From Flavobacteriaceae bacterium PS02334 (GTDB lineage: Bacteria; Bacteroidota; Bacteroidia; Flavobacteriales; Flavobacteriaceae): DNA of 64,000 bases. Under the pieces are notes generated by a model. That model was not told the origin of the DNA. It was given only the letters and a program-made list of their open reading frames with translations, and searched no databases. How positions within the stretch are numbered: the first letter of the stretch is position 1; each line of letters begins with the position of its first letter. Positions 8,184 to 15,853 of the stretch are shown in pieces. A program made the position numbers and the translations under genes. The DNA lies in contig JASCOH010000007.1 of the NCBI GenBank assembly GCA_029959295.1, forward strand, positions 62,001 through 126,000, written 5' to 3'.

Positions 8184-11036
8184 TTATTTACTCAAGTACA
8201 TTTTTCTTCTAGAATACAATTCATAGAACTGGTCGTCTTTCAAGTCATCAATAAACAAGATGCTTTCTCCCGTAGATTTCATCTCCGGACCTAAAGCTTT
8301 GTTGACTCCCGCAAATTTGCTGAAAGAGAAAACGGGTTGCTTGATTGCATAACCTTTCAACTGCGGATTGAATTTGAAATCAGTCACTTTATTATGACCC
8401 AACATCACTTTTGTCGCATAATTCACATAAGGTTCGCCATAGGCTTTTGCAATAAACGGAACCGTTCTTGAAGCTCTTGGATTGGCTTCGATGATATAAA
8501 CCGTATCGTCTTTAATCGCAAACTGAATGTTGATCAAACCAACAGTTCTCAAGGCCAAAGCGATTTTCTTCGTATGATCTTTAATCTGTTGCATCACAAA
8601 TTCGCCTAAATTGAAAGGTGGCAAAGTCGCATTTGAATCTCCTGAGTGAACGCCGCAAGGTTCGATGTGTTCCATAATTCCGATGATATACACATTTTCA
8701 CCGTCACAGATGGCATCTGCTTCTGCTTCAATCGCGCCATCTAAATAATGGTCCAAAAGCAATTTATTTCCAGGAATCGATTTTAATAAATCAATTACAT
8801 GTTCTTCTAATTCTTTTTTGTTGATCACAATTTTCATTCCTTGCCCGCCTAAAACATACGAAGGACGAACTAATAATGGAAAGTCCAAAGTATCTGCCAA
8901 GGCCGAAGCTTCGTCTGCGCTTTCAGCAATCCCAAATTGTGGAAAAGGAATTTTCAATTCTGTCAAAAGTTCGGAGAAACGTCCTCTGTCTTCGGCCAAA
9001 TCCAAAGCATCAAAGCTAGTTCCGATGATTTTGATTCCATATTTAGACAATTTTTCAGCTAATTTCAAAGCCGTTTGACCTCCCAATTGCACAATCACAC
9101 CTTCTGGTTTTTCGTGCTGGATGATGTCGTAAATATGTTCCCAGAAAACCGGCTCGAAGTACAATTTATCCGCAGTATCAAAATCGGTAGAAACCGTTTC
9201 CGGATTACAGTTGATCATGATCGTTTCATAACCGCATTCTTTTGCCGCCAAAACGCCGTGAACACAAGAATAATCGAACTCAATTCCCTGTCCGATTCTA
9301 TTTGGACCCGAACCAAGAACAACAATTTTCTTTTTATCAGTTACGATACTTTCGTTATGCGTATATTTTTTTCCATCTGCAGTTTCAATTTCTGCTTCAA
9401 AAGTGGAATAATAATAAGGTGTTTTTGCCTTAAATTCAGCAGCGCAAGTATCTACCAATTTATAAACTCGGTTGATATTTTTGTCTTCGCGAAGCTTGTG
9501 AACTTGGCTTTCCAGACATTTCATCATGTGCGCAATCTGTCTGTCTGCGAAACCTTTTTGCTTAGCTTCAAGCAACAATTCTTTCGGCAAAGTTTCAATG
9601 GTATATTTTGAAATTTCTTTTTCCAAAGAATATAATTCTTCGTATTGTTTCAAAAACCACATATCGATTTTAGTGATTTCGTGAATTCTGCTCAACGGAA
9701 TTCCCATTTGAATCGCATCATAAATCACGAAAACTCTGTCCCAACTTGCGTAAGTCAGTTTCTCGATAATTTGATCATAATTGGTGTAACTTTTTCCGTC
9801 AGCACCCAAACCATTTCTTTTGATTTCAAGAGATTGCGTCGCTTTATGCAAAGCTTCTTGAAACGAACGCCCGATTCCCATGACTTCTCCAACTGATTTC
9901 ATCTGAAGTCCTAAAGTTCTGTCAGCGCCTTCGAATTTGTCAAAGTTCCAACGTGGGATTTTTACGATTACATAATCCAAAGTCGGTTCAAATAAAGCAG
10001 AAGTTGATTTCGTAATTTGGTTTTGCAATTCGTCCAAGTTATAACCCAAAGCCAATTTCGAAGCATTTTTTGCAATCGGATAACCTGTCGCTTTTGAAGC
10101 CAAAGCCGAAGAACGAGATACACGAGGATTGATTTCAATTGCCACAATATCTTCTTTTTCATCTGGAGAAACTGCAAACTGAACGTTACATCCGCCGGCG
10201 AAATTTCCGATACTTCTCATCATTTTGATGGCCATATCACGCATCTTTTGGAAAGTTGCGTCTGATAAAGTCATCGCTGGAGCAACCGTAATCGAGTCTC
10301 CCGTGTGGATTCCCATCGGGTCCATATTTTCGATTGAACAGATAATTACGACATTGTCATTTTGATCTCTCAACAATTCTAGCTCATATTCTTTCCACCC
10401 AAGCAAAGCTTTGTCAATCAAAACCTCGTGAATTGGTGACATTTCCAAACCGTAAGTCAGTTTTTCGTCGAATTCTTCCTTCGTATGAACGAAAGCTGCA
10501 CCTGTTCCACCTAAAGTAAACGATGGGCGAATTACTAATGGAAACCCGAATTCTTGTGCAATTTCTTTTCCTTGCAAGAAAGAAGTAGCTGTTTTTGCAG
10601 GTGCTGTCGGAATTTCGATTCTTTCCAAAAGCTGTTTGAACTGCTCTCTATCTTCCGTAATATTAATCGCATTGATATCAACTCCGATTAATCGTACTCC
10701 AAAATCAGCCCAAATTCCTTTTTCATCCGCTTCCAAACATAAATTTAGTGCCGTTTGTCCTCCCATTGTTGGCAAAACAGCATCAATTTGTGGATGTTCT
10801 TTAAGGATTTCAATAATAGATTTTGTTGTCAAAGGTTTCAAATAGACGTGATCCGCCATTGACGGATCTGTCATAATTGTTGCAGGATTTGAATTGATTA
10901 AGATAACTTCAATTCCTTCTTCTCTAATGGAACGCGCAGATTGTGAACCAGCGTAGTCAAATTCGCAAGCCTGACCGATAACGATTGGACCTGAACCGAT
11001 GATTAAAACTGATTTAATTGAATTGTCTTTCGGCAT
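8184..11036 (-). CDS. carB: Carbamoyl-phosphate synthase large subunit, lacking the C-terminal allosteric domain
   Basis: CarB makes carbamoyl phosphate from ammonia (delivered by CarA), bicarbonate and two ATP, feeding pyrimidine and arginine synthesis. Two homologous halves are visible: GQACEFDYAGSQ near residue 22 and GQGIEFDYSC near 580 open the two ATP-grasp units, and NPRVSRSS and NPRASRT mark the metal and nucleotide sites. The protein ends at residue 950, straight after the second synthetase unit. The E. coli enzyme has about 1073 residues, the last 140 being the MGS-like domain that binds UMP, IMP and ornithine; that domain is absent here. carA is not next to it. Confidence 0.96.
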   Translation of the reverse strand: MPKDNSIKSVLIIGSGPIVIGQACEFDYAGSQSARSIREEGIEVILINSNPATIMTDPSMADHVYLKPLTTKSIIEILKEHPQIDAVLPTMGGQTALNLCLEADEKGIWADFGVRLIGVDINAINITEDREQFKQLLERIEIPTAPAKTATSFLQGKEIAQEFGFPLVIRPSFTLGGTGAAFVHTKEEFDEKLTYGLEMSPIHEVLIDKALLGWKEYELELLRDQNDNVVIICSIENMDPMGIHTGDSITVAPAMTLSDATFQKMRDMAIKMMRSIGNFAGGCNVQFAVSPDEKEDIVAIEINPRVSRSSALASKATGYPIAKNASKLALGYNLDELQNQITKSTSALFEPTLDYVIVKIPRWNFDKFEGADRTLGLQMKSVGEVMGIGRSFQEALHKATQSLEIKRNGLGADGKSYTNYDQIIEKLTYASWDRVFVIYDAIQMGIPLSRIHEITKIDMWFLKQYEELYSLEKEISKYTIETLPKELLLEAKQKGFADRQIAHMMKCLESQVHKLREDKNINRVYKLVDTCAAEFKAKTPYYYSTFEAEIETADGKKYTHNESIVTDKKKIVVLGSGPNRIGQGIEFDYSCVHGVLAAKECGYETIMINCNPETVSTDFDTADKLYFEPVFWEHIYDIIQHEKPEGVIVQLGGQTALKLAEKLSKYGIKIIGTSFDALDLAEDRGRFSELLTELKIPFPQFGIAESADEASALADTLDFPLLVRPSYVLGGQGMKIVINKKELEEHVIDLLKSIPGNKLLLDHYLDGAIEAEADAICDGENVYIIGIMEHIEPCGVHSGDSNATLPPFNLGEFVMQQIKDHTKKIALALRTVGLINIQFAIKDDTVYIIEANPRASRTVPFIAKAYGEPYVNYATKVMLGHNKVTDFKFNPQLKGYAIKQPVFSFSKFAGVNKALGPEMKSTGESILFIDDLKDDQFYELYSRRKMYLSK

Positions 11037-11382
11037 TGTTGTGTGTTGTTGTAGTTATTTTTTGGGTAAAAGATTAAGGGTTTTAAGCACAAGGAAAACC
11101 TTGATTGTGGTTACAAAATCCTTAACCTGTCGTATTCTTTAATTTTAATAATTTTCACAATCCATGTTTCTTATTTTTTGAACACAGATTTAAGAAATTT
11201 GAGAAATCTTTTTAATAACTCCTCTTTGCTAACTTTTTTAGATTTTAAAATTCAGCCTTTTTACTTCAGAAAAATACTTGAACCTGAAACCTATAATGCT
11301 GAACCTTCGATTTTTACCGACAAGGTATAAAAAAAGGCGATACTAAAAATAAGTAACGCCTTTATTGATGTTTATTCAAACA
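11037..11382. other. Intergenic gap between carB and rpmH
   Basis: This 346-base AT-rich stretch separates two minus-strand genes. It holds the rpmH terminator at its right end and presumably the carB promoter and leader at its left. A small inverted repeat AAGGAAAACCTT lies near 11091. I see no coding sequence or recognisable RNA. Confidence 0.6.
11330..11363 (-). terminator. Terminator of rpmH
   Basis: On the minus strand AAAGGCG-T-TACT pairs with AGTA-T-CGCCTTT (one T-T mismatch) and is followed by a T-run. Confidence 0.8.
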
Positions 11383-11544
11383 TTATTTTTTGTGTCTTGG
11401 TTCAGAAGAAACAGTCAATTTGTGTCTTCCTTTAGCTCTTCTTCTAGCAAGGACTTTTCTTCCATTGGCAGAAGCCATTCTGTCCATAAAACCGTGCTTA
11501 TTTCTTCTTTTTCTTTTCGATGGTTGAAACGTTCTTTTGCTCAT
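11383..11544 (-). CDS. rpmH: Large ribosomal subunit protein bL34
   Basis: A 53-residue, strongly basic protein. It starts [19 protein letters not shown], continues through [18 protein letters not shown] and ends SEPRHKK: the full bL34 signature with a short C-terminal extension. It binds 23S rRNA in the 50S subunit. It has its own consensus promoter and its own terminator, so it is a single-gene unit; rnpA does not follow it here. Confidence 0.97.
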
Positions 11545-11619
11545 TGCTTTGTATCTTTAAAAATCTTTGTTAAATATCTTTTTATAGGTTCGAAATCAAT
11601 GCTGTTCCAAAACCGAGTG

Positions 11620-11649
11620 CAAATATACAAAGACTTTTTTTTCTGGCAA
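11620..11649 (-). promoter_or_regulatory. Consensus Bacteroidota promoter of rpmH
   Basis: On the minus strand TTG (11647-11649), then 19 bases, then TATATTTG (11620-11627): a full match to the -33 TTG and -7 TAnnTTTG elements. The predicted leader is about 70 bases. Confidence 0.8.
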
Positions 11650-11683
11650 GTGGTTTTTGAAAAATATTTTTAATTCATTTTAC

Positions 11684-11691
11684 TACCTTTG
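11684..11691 (+). promoter_or_regulatory. -7 promoter element of the TPR protein gene
   Basis: TACCTTTG matches TAnnTTTG and ends 19 bases before the ATG at 11711. This supports that start over the in-frame ATG at 11657, which lies upstream of the promoter. Confidence 0.55.
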
Positions 11692-11710
11692 CAAACTTAA
11701 ATACAAAAAT

Positions 11711-12226
11711 ATGTTTCACAGAAATATCAAACTAATTTTAGCCGGACTTATCATCGCTACAGCCATTTGGCAATTTACAGAAAGTAATATTGGAAACGGA
11801 ATCTTCCTTATTTTGTTCTCTTTAATATTCGTATTATTCTATTTTAAGAATGAATTTATCCTTTTGGCCTTCCTAAAATTAAGAAAGCAAGACTTTGCTG
11901 GTGCTCAAAAATGGCTGGCTTACATTAAAAATCCAGAAACGGCTTTGGTCAGAAAACAACAAGGTTACTACAATTACCTTCACGGATTGATGCTTTCACA
12001 AACGAATTTAACGCAAGCGGAGAAATATTTCAAAAAAGCCATTGAACTTGGACTTTCAATGGATATGGATTTGGCCGTTGCGAAATTGAATCTTGCAGGA
12101 GTTGCAATGTCTAGAAGAAGAAAAATTGAAGCTACGAATTTATTAAATGAAGCTAAAAAATTAGACAAGCAAGGAATGCTGAAAGATCAAATCAAGATGA
12201 TGAAAGATCAGATGAAAAAGATATAA
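11711..12226 (+). CDS. Membrane-anchored TPR protein
   Basis: The 171-residue product has two hydrophobic segments (about 8-25 and 29-45) followed by helical repeats. One TPR-like unit reads GLMLSQTNLTQAEKYFKKAIELG; a second, weaker unit reads AVAKLNLAGVAMSRRRKIEATNLLNEAKKL. The TPR part presumably faces the cytosol and binds a protein partner that cannot be named. It is divergent from rpmH. Its stop codon directly abuts a long inverted repeat that ends at the stop of the convergent transglycosylase gene. Confidence 0.75.
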   Translation: MFHRNIKLILAGLIIATAIWQFTESNIGNGIFLILFSLIFVLFYFKNEFILLAFLKLRKQDFAGAQKWLAYIKNPETALVRKQQGYYNYLHGLMLSQTNLTQAEKYFKKAIELGLSMDMDLAVAKLNLAGVAMSRRRKIEATNLLNEAKKLDKQGMLKDQIKMMKDQMKKI

Positions 12227-12389
12227 TTAGACAAGTTTAGACTTCATAGATTTTTAGACTTCTTAGACTATTAAAAATTAGATTTTTCTAAAGAATAAAT
12301 AAAAAACCACTATAGTTTATCTAAAAGTGGTTTTTTATTTATATGAAAGCCTAAGAAGTCTAAAAATCTAACTTTCTAAGAAGTCTAAA
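12227..12389. repeat. Long inverted repeat filling the gap between convergent genes (copy A)
   Basis: TAGATTTTTAGACTTCTTAG (12247-12266) is perfectly inverted at 12351-12370, and further TTAGACTTC words extend both arms. The arms enclose a terminator hairpin and reach the stop codons of both genes. The same core recurs at 15.7-15.85 kb. Confidence 0.85.
12301..12336. terminator. Bidirectional terminator inside inverted repeat A
   Basis: AAAAAACCACT and AGTGGTTTTTT pair around a loop of about 13 bases, serving the TPR gene and the convergent transglycosylase gene. Confidence 0.82.
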
Positions 12390-13283
12390 TTAATATCCTT
12401 CCGTAGGAATTTCAAGAACATATTTCTTCTTGCTCGCATTCGTAAGTTTTCTGTCGCGCAACCACGGATTGTGGATTTTCAAAACTTTGTAGTTGATTCC
12501 TTGTGATTTTGCAAAAACAGCCAGATCAGTAATCGTGCTGTCTACTTCAATTTTCTTCGTAGGAATCAACGGATACAATTCCGCAGGAGCCACATTAAAA
12601 CCATATTGTACCGGATTTTTCATGATTTCTTTCAAAGCAATAATCCTGAAAACATAACGCGCTGTTTCATCCGTCAAAAGCAAGTTATAATAATTATTTT
12701 CTCCTTGAAAAGTGATCTGTTTGTTTACGCCGCCGAGACCTCCGTTATAGGAAGCTGCGGCCAAAGTCCAGCTTCCGAATTTTTTGTAAGCATCCAATAA
12801 ATACTTGCAAGCCGCTTCAGTAGATTTTTCAAGATGATATCTTTCATCCACCATTTCATTGACTTCCATGCCTTTTTCTTTCGCCGTATCAGGCATAAAT
12901 TGCCAGAAACCTTTCGCACCAGCGGAAGAAGTTGCGTTCATCAAAGCACTTTCGGCCACAGCCAAATACTTAAAATCATCCGGAACTCCGTTTTTCTTTA
13001 AAATAGGCTCGATGATCGGAAACGCGCGGTTTGCCCTTTTTATAATCAACAAAGTCGAAGCGTCAAGATTCGCATTTACAAGCAATTCTCTATCAAAACG
13101 TTCTTTGACATCAGCAATATTCAGGGGAGTTTTTTCTCCTGCAAAATTAACTTCCGTAGGAAAATAATGTCCTTTTACAATTGGAGTTTTATCTGTAATA
13201 TTTTCATTGGAAACCGCGTGAATCAAAATCCCGCTTACCAAAACCACAGAGGCAATCAGGCCAGTTTTCTTAATCAAATTCAT
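12390..13283 (-). CDS. Lytic murein transglycosylase, family 1/MltD-like
   Basis: The enzyme cleaves the MurNAc-GlcNAc bond of peptidoglycan and forms 1,6-anhydroMurNAc ends. An N-terminal hydrophobic segment (residues 5-24) exports or anchors it. The SLT domain spans about 95-225: catalytic Glu is E111 in VAESAL, followed by SSAGAKGFWQFMPDTA and AAASYNGG. The C-terminus (DLAVFAKSQGINYKVLKIHNPWL) resembles a single degenerate LysM repeat. The protein is shorter than E. coli MltD. It is probably a periplasmic cell-wall remodelling enzyme and is monocistronic. Confidence 0.88.
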   Translation of the reverse strand: MNLIKKTGLIASVVLVSGILIHAVSNENITDKTPIVKGHYFPTEVNFAGEKTPLNIADVKERFDRELLVNANLDASTLLIIKRANRAFPIIEPILKKNGVPDDFKYLAVAESALMNATSSAGAKGFWQFMPDTAKEKGMEVNEMVDERYHLEKSTEAACKYLLDAYKKFGSWTLAAASYNGGLGGVNKQITFQGENNYYNLLLTDETARYVFRIIALKEIMKNPVQYGFNVAPAELYPLIPTKKIEVDSTITDLAVFAKSQGINYKVLKIHNPWLRDRKLTNASKKKYVLEIPTEGY

Positions 13284-13391
13284 ATTCTTTTTCTTTTTGA
13301 GTGTATTTTGTAAACCTACAAACTTTTTTTGTTTTCGTTATTCTTTGGAATAAATATTTCAAAAACCAAACCAAGATTTTTATTTATAAAA

Positions 13392-13423
13392 ATTATCGAA
13401 TTATCGAATTATCGAATTATCGA
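13392..13423. repeat. Tandem repeat, four copies of an 8-bp unit
   Basis: ATTATCGA is repeated four times without interruption, five bases beyond the stop codon of the minus-strand hydrolase gene. A two-copy variant (ATTAGCGA) occurs at 18872-18887. Confidence 0.9.
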
Positions 13424-13428
13424 ATTAA

Positions 13429-14091
13429 TCAATTTTCTAAAATAATTCTCGGCAAATTTTCATTCAGCCATTTGAACTTATTGATAATCATAATATGTGT
13501 TCCGCCTTTTACCGGAATAAAATTCTTGATGTATTTAGGAGGAAAAACTTCGTCAGCATCGCCGTGGATGTGAATCACTTTTTCGTCTGGCTCTGCCCTA
13601 TCCCAAAGAATTATTTTTTCTAAAGCCCAATCAAGATATTTTTTATCGCGCATTGACAGAAACTTTTCATACAACTTCAAACGCTGATTCACCTTATCTC
13701 CACCAAAAGATAACTTTGCCAAAAGTTCCACATTTTGAGCCAATCCCGTTGGGAAAACTTTATACGCTTTTATAGTTTTGGCTAATTTCATTCTCCTCGG
13801 AAATTCGGCGTTGCACTTAACACTGGAAATAATAATCACTTTTTTTGCATTGACAATCTTTCCCATTTCTTGAACCAGAACGCCTCCAAAAGATACGCCG
13901 ATCAAAACAGCATTTTCGTGCTTGACATCCAAGGCAATTCGCTCGGCATAATCGTGCAAAGTTTCATTATCCAAAGGCAAGACCCATTCTAAAAGATGCA
14001 TTTCAAATTGGTCTTTTGGAAGTTCTATACGCTCAAAAATCTTAGAACTTGCAGCCATTCCTGGCATAAAATAAACGTGCACTTTTTCCAT
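13429..14091 (-). CDS. Alpha/beta hydrolase
   Basis: A 220-residue cytosolic alpha/beta-hydrolase. The nucleophile elbow is GVSFGG with S67, the acid lies in HGDADEVFP (D178 or D180) and the base is H199 in GGTHIM. The oxyanion-loop region reads FMPGMAASS near the N-terminus. The substrate cannot be inferred. It is compact, with almost no cap domain. It lies upstream of the transglycosylase gene on the same strand, separated by 145 bases that hold an 8-bp tandem repeat. It diverges from the pirin gene. Confidence 0.85.
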   Translation of the reverse strand: MEKVHVYFMPGMAASSKIFERIELPKDQFEMHLLEWVLPLDNETLHDYAERIALDVKHENAVLIGVSFGGVLVQEMGKIVNAKKVIIISSVKCNAEFPRRMKLAKTIKAYKVFPTGLAQNVELLAKLSFGGDKVNQRLKLYEKFLSMRDKKYLDWALEKIILWDRAEPDEKVIHIHGDADEVFPPKYIKNFIPVKGGTHIMIINKFKWLNENLPRIILEN

Positions 14092-14208
14092 TCCAATTGT
14101 TTTAACGGTATCATAACAGCAACAAAAGCTTTTTATTACGAAATTTGTATAAAATTATGGTTTTTATATGAAACCCTACTTCTCTAAATTTTAAATTATC
14201 TATAAATT

Positions 14209-14931
14209 ATGAAAATGCGATTGTTTCCGAAAAGCGAAAGAGGAAAAGCAGATTTTGGTTGGCTTCAAGCCAATTTTTCATTTTCATTTGGCAATTATCA
14301 AAACCCAGAAACGGTTCAATTCGGAATGCTTCGTGTCTTAAACGACGACACAATTGCAGGTGGCATGGGCTTTGGAACGCATCCTCACGACAATATGGAA
14401 ATCATCACGATTCCGCTGGAAGGCGGTTTGACGCATCGCGACAGCTTGGGAAATCAAGCAACGGTTTCGTTTGGCGAAGTGCAAGTGATGAGTGCCGGAA
14501 CGGGCGTACAACATTCTGAAATGAACGCGAGCCAATCGGAAAACGCAAAAACATTGCAGCTTTGGATTTTCCCTGAAAAAGAAGATGTTGCGCCAAGATA
14601 TGACCAGAAATCTTTTGACCTAAAAAACAATTTGAATTCCTTTGTAAATATAGTTTCTCCGGAAGATAAAAATGATGGAAATGCACTTTGGATTCACCAA
14701 CAGGCGTTTTTGAATTTGGGCGTTTTTGAGGAAAACCAAGCGATTACTTACGATATAAAAATACCTTCAAACGGAATTTACATTTTCTTGATTGAAGGCG
14801 AAATCGAAATTGACAATCAGACGATTAACGAAAGAGATGCTTTTGGAATTATTGATTTTCAGTCTTTTGAAATCAAAACCAAAGCCAAATCAAAAATTTT
14901 GACGATTGAAGTTCCGATGCGATATAACTAG
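14209..14931 (+). CDS. Pirin family protein
   Basis: The protein has two cupin domains. The N-terminal one carries the pirin metal ligands H58 and H60 in THPHDN, and H102 and E104 in QHSE, matching the iron site of human pirin. Bacterial homologues include quercetin 2,3-dioxygenases and regulators of unknown target, so function stays open. It is cytosolic, with 240 residues of normal length. A small GNAT gene starts 13 bases downstream and is probably in the same transcript. Confidence 0.92.
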   Translation: MKMRLFPKSERGKADFGWLQANFSFSFGNYQNPETVQFGMLRVLNDDTIAGGMGFGTHPHDNMEIITIPLEGGLTHRDSLGNQATVSFGEVQVMSAGTGVQHSEMNASQSENAKTLQLWIFPEKEDVAPRYDQKSFDLKNNLNSFVNIVSPEDKNDGNALWIHQQAFLNLGVFEENQAITYDIKIPSNGIYIFLIEGEIEIDNQTINERDAFGIIDFQSFEIKTKAKSKILTIEVPMRYN

Positions 14932-14944
14932 AAATTAAACAATT

Positions 14945-15232
14945 ATGGAAATTAAAGATAATACTTTTTCAAGACAATTTGAAACCCAAAATGAGGATGG
15001 GAAATTAATTTCTGTGGAATATTCTTTTCAAGAGCGAAAAATATTCTTGACGAAAGTAAATCTTCCAGAATCTTTTGATAATGAACAATTTCTGACTGAT
15101 TTTCTAAAGGAAATTATGGCAATTGCAATAGAACGAAAACTGAAAGTAGTTCCAACACATCCGAAAATCGCTTCGTTTTTTAGAAAAAATCCGGTTTATA
15201 AGGAGTTGCTTCCTCCTGGAATTCGGATTTAG
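14945..15232 (+). CDS. Small GNAT-type N-acetyltransferase (YjdJ/Acetyltransf_CG-like)
   Basis: A 95-residue protein with the shortened GNAT fold: LTKVNLPESF, then a helix ending in EIMAIAIERKLKVVPTHPKIASFFRKNPVYKELL. The pattern V-V-P-T-x-P then A-x-F-x-R-x-x-P-x-Y is characteristic of this minimal acetyl-CoA-binding family. The acceptor is unknown. It is probably co-transcribed with the pirin gene (13-base gap). Confidence 0.8.
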   Translation: MEIKDNTFSRQFETQNEDGKLISVEYSFQERKIFLTKVNLPESFDNEQFLTDFLKEIMAIAIERKLKVVPTHPKIASFFRKNPVYKELLPPGIRI

Positions 15233-15263
15233 TCGAAAGTTTAAAAGCCAAAAGTCTCAAAGT

Positions 15264-15345
15264 CCTGCAAGGTTTTCAAAACCTTGTAGGTATTAAAAAG
15301 CAAACAGAAAACCTACAAGGTCAGAAAAAGACCTTGCAGGTTTTT
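15264..15345. repeat. Pair of related hairpins (CCTGCAAGG palindrome)
   Basis: Hairpin 1 (15264-15291) pairs CCTGCAAGGTTTT with AAAACCTTGTAGG. Hairpin 2 (15310-15345) pairs ACCTACAAGGTC with GACCTTGCAGGT and ends in a T-run. The two are also complementary to one another, so a larger cruciform is possible. The T-run suggests it can end transcription of the pirin-GNAT pair. Confidence 0.8.
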
Positions 15346-15379
15346 AAAGCATATCAGGATTTTTTATTATTTTTATCCA

Positions 15380-15718
15380 ATGACAGAAGAAATAAATACA
15401 AAAATTCTCCACTTCTTCGAAAACATCGAAAAATATTACGGAAGCAAAACCGAAATTACCGAAGGTTTATATAGCCTCACAGAAAGTTTTGACAGCCATT
15501 CTACCACTTGGAATTTATCTGAATTCACGCTAGTTCGCTCTGGATACCGAAAAACTGGCGAAAGATTAATGATGGAAGGAGAAAAAATGTATTACGAAAT
15601 TTCTGCCGCGCTTCTAGTCAGTTTTGAGCAAAAAGGAAGAAACTCTTTTGAATTTATTGAAAAATATGGCGATTCGGTTTTTAGAGTCACTAAGATTGCC
15701 TTTCAGTATAAATATTAG
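15380..15718 (+). CDS. Hypothetical protein
   Basis: A 112-residue cytosolic protein without recognised motifs. It appears alpha/beta with a hydrophobic central strand (YYEISAALLVSFEQ). No signal peptide, membrane segment or Cys cluster is present. Its stop codon directly joins inverted repeat B. Function unknown. Confidence 0.6.
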   Translation: MTEEINTKILHFFENIEKYYGSKTEITEGLYSLTESFDSHSTTWNLSEFTLVRSGYRKTGERLMMEGEKMYYEISAALLVSFEQKGRNSFEFIEKYGDSVFRVTKIAFQYKY

Positions 15719-15853
15719 ATTAGACTTCTTAGATTTTTAGACTCCTTAGACTTTGAGTAAAAATCTAATTTAAACTCATCATTTTTTAGCCATTTTAGAT
15801 TATACGCAAAGTCTAAGAAGTCTAAAAATCTAACTTTTCTAACAAATCTAAAC
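15717..15853. repeat. Long inverted repeat filling the gap between convergent genes (copy B)
   Basis: The left arm (15730-15753) and right arm (15809-15832) are inverted copies with one mismatch and share the TAGATTTTTAGACT core with copy A at 12.2-12.4 kb. It runs from the stop of the 112-aa gene to the stop of mtaB. Unlike copy A, I see no separate poly-T terminator hairpin between the arms. Confidence 0.85.

Noticed and set aside
9075-9611. 178-codon plus-strand frame opposite carB
   Set aside because: Antisense to an intact, conserved carB and without recognisable motifs; a shadow of its codon use.
11365-11673. 102-codon plus-strand frame across rpmH
   Set aside because: It runs antisense to the clear bL34 gene and its promoter.
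14405-14686. 93-codon minus-strand frame opposite pirin
   Set aside because: Pirin is complete on the plus strand, and the antisense product has no homologous features.
15264-15345. CRISPR repeats
   Set aside because: Only two hairpin units with no spacer array and no cas genes nearby.
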